Assembly (NCBI RefSeq): GCF_037975245.1
Contig: NC_092581.1
Coordinates: 12,365,303 to 12,429,302, forward strand
Length of the DNA: 64,000 nt
Direction: 5' to 3'
DNA from: Apostichopus japonicus
Taxonomy: Eukaryota > Echinodermata > Holothuroidea > Aspidochirotida > Stichopodidae
The position numbers and the translations under genes were made by a program. The notes beneath the pieces were generated by a model. That model was not told the DNA's origin, did not search any database, and saw nothing but the letters and a program-made list of their open reading frames with translations. Of this stretch, positions 58,605 through 64,000 are shown one piece after another. How positions within the stretch are numbered: the stretch's first letter is position 1; every line of letters starts with the position of its first letter.

Positions 58605-59215
58605 ACATAAAACCAATCCAATGGCCTGCACCAAAACATATACAATATACCCATATATAACGTATATTGACCTGCAATCACATACCAAATAATACAGTTT
58701 ATATGTCAAACATATAGCATACTAACACATACAGCTTATGACAGATGACACTACCCTTAATTATGAAAGCAATTACTGATGACAAAAGACAATATCCATC
58801 AATAAAACATAAAACCAATCATATTGGCCTGCACCAAAACATACAATGTAGCCATATATAACGTATATTGACCTGCAATCACATATCAAATATTACAGTT
58901 TATATGTCAAACATATAGAATACTAACACATACAGCTTATGAAAGATGACAATACCCTTAATTATGAAAGCAATTACTGATGATAAAAGACAATATCCAT
59001 CAATAAAACATAAAACCAATCATATTGGCCTGCACCAAAACATAGCCCCATACAATATAATCATATACAACGTGTATTGAACAATCACATCCCAAATAAT
59101 ACAGTTTATATGTAAAACATATATATGCATACTTACACAAACAGCTAACGACATATGACGATACGATTAAATATGAAAGCAACTAATGACAAAGGAGAAT
59201 ATCCATCAAGATGAA
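58605..59215. repeat. Satellite, about 200 bp unit, three copies
   Basis: CATAAAACCAATC starts units at 58605, 58808 and 59009. Each unit holds GGCCTGCACCAAAACATA, CAGTTTATATGT and CAATATCCATCAA. The third copy is more diverged. Confidence 0.93.
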
Positions 59216-61889
59216 AATATGAAAAAATGAACTACCGGTAAAGTATGTACGGAAAACATCTTGCATGTTAAAAAACAGAAATTCATGAAACGAGGATAAT
59301 ACCCTTCAAGATGAAAGTATATGTGAGTACACGGGTGCTCCATACTACTTAATTATCTAGTTTTTCTTGAAATCTGCTTTGATCTCCTCTCCAGTGGGTT
59401 GACAGTGCCCAGTCAGTTTTTTTTTCTTCAAATGAACACTTGTTCCTACAATTGTCCCTATAATTCTGCTATTCCTTACTATAGATGCCTTCGTAGTTTT
59501 AATTATCACTTATCTAACAATGAAAGACCAAGGAACAGTGTGATTGAAGAATTTTGAAAAATTGAAGTTCTAAACAAACACATTGAGATAAAATATCAGA
59601 AATTTGAGATATAAAGTCAACATTTTGACTTAATAGGTAAACAATAAGTCACACGTTTGAGATACAAAGTCAACATTTTGAGATTTGGGGGACACTCCCC
59701 GCCCCCCTTTGTCCCACCACTCATACACACAAATGTATATACCAAAAAAAAAATGTTTCAACATGGAATGTTGGAAGCATCCACTACAGTTTTTAGCAAG
59801 TTCATGTGTTATATGGTTTGACCTTTGTAATATCATATAAGCTGTATTTTCGATTTATATGTTACATACACCTTAATAGCCTAGTCTTCCTTCCGTTTCA
59901 TATTAAACCTGAATTGATATGAAATTTTCTCGACCTATCTCGGCAGTCGAAATGCAACTATACCGAAGATAAAAATAACAACTTGGTCGAAAACAGATCA
60001 GGGCCGAGTACGGAAGTGGTATATATAGCTTAATCAAGAATAATAGCTACATGATTGTTTCCTGTTTTCGGGGTCTTCACAACATTCATGGTATCCTGAT
60101 AACGATACATTACTTACTATACAGATTACATTAGTTTGGGGAACTTGTAGCAACCTCAACTGAGTTTGTTTTTAGCACTCATCGGAAATCATGCATGGTC
60201 GTGCTTCGCTCACGATATAGATACAGTTAGATGCATGAGCAGATATATACTCTATCATTGTTTAAATATAGACTAATTTATCAACTTAATATGATCCACA
60301 GAAACTTTTTATGAGTGATCAGACGAGGATACAGGGGATGTAGGCCACCCCACCCCACCCCACCCTGTTAAAATCAACCCCACAAAACAAGGAGAAGAAT
60401 ATGGTAGCTATATAGCAAAACCTTACGTCTAATCCTATACTCCTATAAGTTATAGCCAAAATATGCCTTAGAATGCACTGTTTTCACGTTTTAGGTTTTC
60501 TTTATGGTGAGGACCACCCAAACCCCCTTACATGGGAGTCGACCTCAGGAAAACACCGTCCCTCTCTCTCATCAGTTTAAAAGGTTGGATCCATCCCTTG
60601 TAAGATATGCTTCTAGATTGTAGGTTATGCAATTTACTCCCAAACAGTATTACAAAAAAGGAAAAACATATGAGAATACGAGACAACAAAAAAACACAGA
60701 AAAAAATTTTGTCTTATAAGTAACTCCTAATTTGGATTGACCCTTGACATGCTCATTAATTCATAAGTTCAATATGCAAATGAATCTTGTGGTATGTATA
60801 TAACCCTAAATACGATAACACAACCCGTGCTAAAAGAGCACTGAGAGAGTTTTGCCTTTTTCTGCAGGTTTCAGTCAATTCACCATGCACGGTGACTTCT
60901 AAGAAACATAGCTTGTAGTTCTCGCATGCATTTCTGCAAAATTACACTGGTGATTCGATGTACAATTTCTTTGTTTCTATAGGCTATACATCTCAAATTT
61001 GTGAATACAACTATAAGAAGGACACATTTATCGTTCATTTGCCAAACATCAATATGTGGGTTATTACGAGGATTACTATAAAAGTAATCAAGAACTAGGA
61101 ATTTAGAAAACAGCTAGGGTAAAATACAACATCCGGAAACCAGGAAAGGTTTACCGATGATATAGAATTCATTCACTTATAAATGGGAGACCAAATGATA
61201 TTTTTACCTCAAGACATTAAATATGTACTATGTTAATTTATCATAAAACTTACTCCATCAGTCCCCTGGTGGGTTAATTCCAGGCTTTTATCACCAAAAG
61301 GACAAACCTTGAAAAACTATAAAATGTAAAAAAAAGGCCAGTTAGGGATGAGAGGTGGATTTTTAAAGGACATTGTAAGAATTGCTTAGAATGCAAGCCG
61401 CTGCCGGATCAGAAGATACAAAATCAACTTGAGATATGCCATGAAAATATAGGAGGCACTATTCGACACAAGCTTCGACAATCAAAAATCGAAAAACGTC
61501 TGGACTGTACATGATTTTGAATACACTATCCATTGGGTTTATCTTGCTATTTTTATAGAGTAGAATCTATTTGTTACAAGGAGGTAGAATTTGGGCTCAA
61601 ATACTAGATTTTATGAAACAATTTTACAGTAAATATTACAAAAATCTTGATAGAAATCTGAAAAAGTAAAAACTAACTGACAGGGCAAAGGGTTACTTAT
61701 TTGATATAAACTTTCGAGATATATTGTAAACTATAGAAGTTTGTATAAAATATTGAGAAAAAAGTATCAAGCAATAATAGTCTACGGAATAGAGAGACGT
61801 CTTAGTGAAAATGTTGGCACTTTTATAGCAGGCTAAACTTAAAGAGGTAAAAGAGGGGAGTCTTTAAACGCTGTTGCTCTTCCAACTGA

Positions 61890-62605
61890 GATTCCCACCC
61901 CCACACCTCTGTGTCTGAGCAGTGTTACGTACAATATACACTAGCATAGTACTACCTATCCCTATGTGTCTGAGCAGTGTCACGTACAGTTTACACTAGC
62001 ATAGTATTCCCTACACCTCTGTGTGTGACCAATGCCACGTACAGTATACTCCAGCATGGTACTCCCTATCCCTATGTGTCTGAGCAGTGTCACGTACAGT
62101 ATACTCTAGCATAGTACTCCCTATCCCTATGTGTCTGAGCAGTGTCACGTACAGTATACACTAGCATAGTACTCCCTATCCCTCTGTGTCTGAGCAGTGT
62201 CACGTACAGTATACATTAGCACAATACTTTCTATACCTCTGTGTGTGACCAATGTCATACTCTAGCAAAGTACTACCCATCCCTCTGTGTGTGAGAGGGG
62301 TCACGTGTAGTATACACTAGCATAGTACTCCCTATCCCTATGTGTCTGACCAGTGTCACGTACAGTATACACTTGCACAGTACTCCCTATCCATCTGTGT
62401 CTGAGCAGTGTCACGTACAGTACTAGCATAGTTCTCACTATCCCTCTGTGTGTGACCAATGCCACGTACAGTATACTCCAGCATAGTACTCCATACCCCT
62501 ATGTGTCTGAGCAGTGGCACGTACAGTATACACTAGCATAGTACTCCCTATCCCTCTGTGTCTGAGCAGTGTCACGTATAGTATATACTAGCATAGTGTA
62601 GTAAA
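61890..62605. repeat. Minisatellite, about 55-60 bp unit, about twelve copies
   Basis: Inverse of the 37680-38020 array: CTCTGTGTCTGAGCAGTG, TCACGTACAGTATACAC and TAGCATAGTACTCCCTATCC. Confidence 0.94.
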
Positions 62606-62672
62606 GTTTGGAAAGACTACGAAAGCAACTCCACAAAGTAGCGCATCCATGATAACACAAAGACGTTAACTC

Positions 62673-63542
62673 CTAATACGAGTTACCGTAACATAAATAT
62701 GTTAGAAGTCTGTTTACTAATTCTCCTACAATCTTTCGGTTAGGGTGAACGAAATCTTTATATTTCTGGACTTTTGTTATCTCTAATGCATCGATGAAAC
62801 CAACTCTTTTCTCATCCTGGAATAATTCCCGTAAGTCAGCTTCATGGGCTGCTATATTCCACTCACTAGAAATAATCGCAATCCACAACGCCGGGTGATC
62901 TTTCGTGTTGGCGCCTTTAATGATGACCTTTGCAGTCGGACAGCGATCAAGCAGTGCCTTAACTGCTTCCTTGATCGCTAATAGTCTTTGCAAATAAAAT
63001 TCTTTACCAGCTGCAATGAAGTGCGCCCAGAGCGATAAAACGTACACAACTTCACAGCCATCCCTCCCAGAATTCAGCCGATTTGCTATGAATTCTATGT
63101 AATCGGTTCTCAACAAAAGTTTAGATCCAGAGCTGGGTAGGCCATGAAAATGAAACTCAATAAATGTATTGGATTTTTTATTCTGCAACCGCAATGGTCC
63201 ATATCCAGAGTAAGCTCCTTCGGGAAGAGGCAGCTTCTTTAAATATTTCTTATAAACATCCCTGAAATACTCGAAGACTTGTCTTATCGTTGAGTCGCCA
63301 AGTAAAACAAGATTTTGATTGGCTAGACATTTCATCCCAGTCTCGACTGTAAAGTGTTTTACAGTACATTCATGTGGATACCATACATCTTTAAAGAAAT
63401 GACCAGTGTTGTGAATACCGTTAGGGACACCTTTCATTGAACAGTAAGGTAACGTCATAACGGCTTCTTGTTCGAGAAGATCTCCATATTTCTCTTCGAC
63501 AATAATTGAATGACGATTTCCCGGAATGTTAACCATATGGGA
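62673..63542 (-). CDS. Duplicate last exon of an NXPE-family gene, PC-esterase-like domain, reading frame intact
   Basis: This is a near-identical inverted copy of the NXPE exon at 36764-37634. It keeps the intron acceptor at its start, GDSTIRQ, and a C-terminal DxxH written as DFVH instead of DNVH. Differences are few: an in-frame loss of one codon (EDF to DL near the start), scattered substitutions (E/K, T/A, V/I, V/L, N/F) and a different C-terminal end (CYGNSY instead of CCSNL). The frame is open over about 289 codons. Exons 1-3 would lie to the right of the window on this strand, so this is either the last exon of a true paralogue or an orphan exon carried by the inverted duplication. 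A hAT-like element begins at 63836 in the presumed upstream intron. Product identity is firm; gene status is not. Confidence 0.75.
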   Translation of the reverse strand, partial: SHMVNIPGNRHSIIVEEKYGDLLEQEAVMTLPYCSMKGVPNGIHNTGHFFKDVWYPHECTVKHFTVETGMKCLANQNLVLLGDSTIRQVFEYFRDVYKKYLKKLPLPEGAYSGYGPLRLQNKKSNTFIEFHFHGLPSSGSKLLLRTDYIEFIANRLNSGRDGCEVVYVLSLWAHFIAAGKEFYLQRLLAIKEAVKALLDRCPTAKVIIKGANTKDHPALWIAIISSEWNIAAHEADLRELFQDEKRVGFIDALEITKVQKYKDFVHPNRKIVGELVNRLLTYLCYGNSY

Positions 63543-63835
63543 TCTGTTAAAAATCAATATATATAAAATAATTAATTTACGCAATACGTATACAGTGATC
63601 GAGGTGTATCATGATCAATATATACCGATAGGCTTTTAATCAATACATACGAAAAGGTTGAAGTTCCAAAAGTTATCTGGTTTGGAAGTTTACGAACGAT
63701 AAACTTATCTCCTCACAACAACCACACTTTCCGCACGAAGATCGGATTCGCTATATCTAAGGAAACTTGGAGAAGCTATTTCGCAAAACTGGCGTAGGCG
63801 TTGGCGTAACAAACGTTAAATCCAAGGGAATTTAA

Positions 63836-64000
63836 CAGGCGCGTAGCCAGGAATTTGCCAAGGGAGGGGCGAAACTGTAGATTCGGCATTGCAAACTATC
63901 TAAGCGTAGCGCCACCATGTTTGGCGCGAAGCGTACAAGAAAATTTTGGCTGAAAATGCCTCCCAGATCGCAGGAAATGGCACTTCCCAGGCCTTGTAAG
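63836..64000. mobile_element. hAT-like element, truncated by the window end
   Basis: Begins CAGGCGCGTAGCCAGG. Contains, inverted, the module seen at 2.3, 45.4 and 56.7 kb (CATCTAAGC-like start, GGCGCGAAGCGTACAAG, AAATGGCACTTCCC). The right end is not in the window. Confidence 0.7.

Larger units (their letters stand above)
59880..63835 (-). repeat. Inverted duplication, arm 2
   Basis: Inverse complement of 36474-40120 with small indels; it keeps the NXPE last exon open. It is longer mainly because its minisatellite is longer. Near 63835 similarity is cut by a hAT-like element, so the true limit may lie beyond the window. Confidence 0.9.

Overview
The window is animal nuclear DNA: AT-rich, with genes split by GT-AG introns and an intergenic and intronic space filled with decayed transposons, satellites and G/C homopolymer runs. 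The protein families (ZMPSTE24, a classical SDR, NXPE) and the repeat types (hAT miniature elements, tRNA-derived SINEs, CR1/Jockey-like LINE 3' ends) fit a marine invertebrate. I lean towards a deuterostome, perhaps an echinoderm such as a sea cucumber. That placement is inference and no lineage marker is visible.

Three complete genes and one isolated duplicate exon can be built by eye. (1) Minus strand, 14127 down to 3693: a nine-exon ZMPSTE24 (CAAX prenyl protease 1), 478 codons, all phases consistent, HELGH and EFQAD zinc motifs present. (2) Plus strand, 31184 to 37634: a four-exon NXPE-family gene (neurexophilin-like domain plus PC-esterase-like domain), 583 residues. (3) Plus strand, 43597 to 54255: an eight-exon short-chain dehydrogenase/reductase, 259 residues, with the full NAD(P)-binding and catalytic motifs. 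(4) Minus strand, 63542 down to 62673: a second, intact copy of the NXPE last exon. It lies in the far arm of a large inverted duplication (about 36474-40120 against 59880-63835). The SDR gene lies in the 20 kb between the arms. A broken copy of the SDR last exon sits at 20537-21151.

Region by region. 1-3692: a tandem duplication of about 0.7 kb, one copy carrying a hAT miniature element, then a GAA microsatellite. 3693-14127: ZMPSTE24, with several intronic tandem repeats. 14130-31100: no intact gene. It holds a LINE split by a 1.8 kb hAT element, a TTAA-flanked MITE, a 570 bp AT microsatellite, the SDR pseudo-exon (itself split by a hAT element), three copies of a TA-flanked MITE, two hAT elements, a possible DDE transposase relic and a LINE 3' end. 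31184-37634: the NXPE gene with a LINE in intron 1. 37635-43590: inverted arm 1, a SINE and two opposed GC-rich arrays. 43597-54255: the SDR gene, whose introns hold at least seven repeat insertions. 54256-64000: LINE and SINE remnants, a long palindrome, a 200 bp satellite and inverted arm 2.

The three genes have no evident functional link: prenyl-protein maturation in the ER/nuclear membrane, redox metabolism, and a secretory-pathway esterase-like protein. The notable content is structural. Many transposon insertions can be read with exact 8 bp target duplications, two with an empty site elsewhere in the window and two inside identifiable host sequences. I did not find a convincing new biological system. 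The best leads are the inverted duplication carrying an intact NXPE exon and a sequence module shared by several non-autonomous elements.
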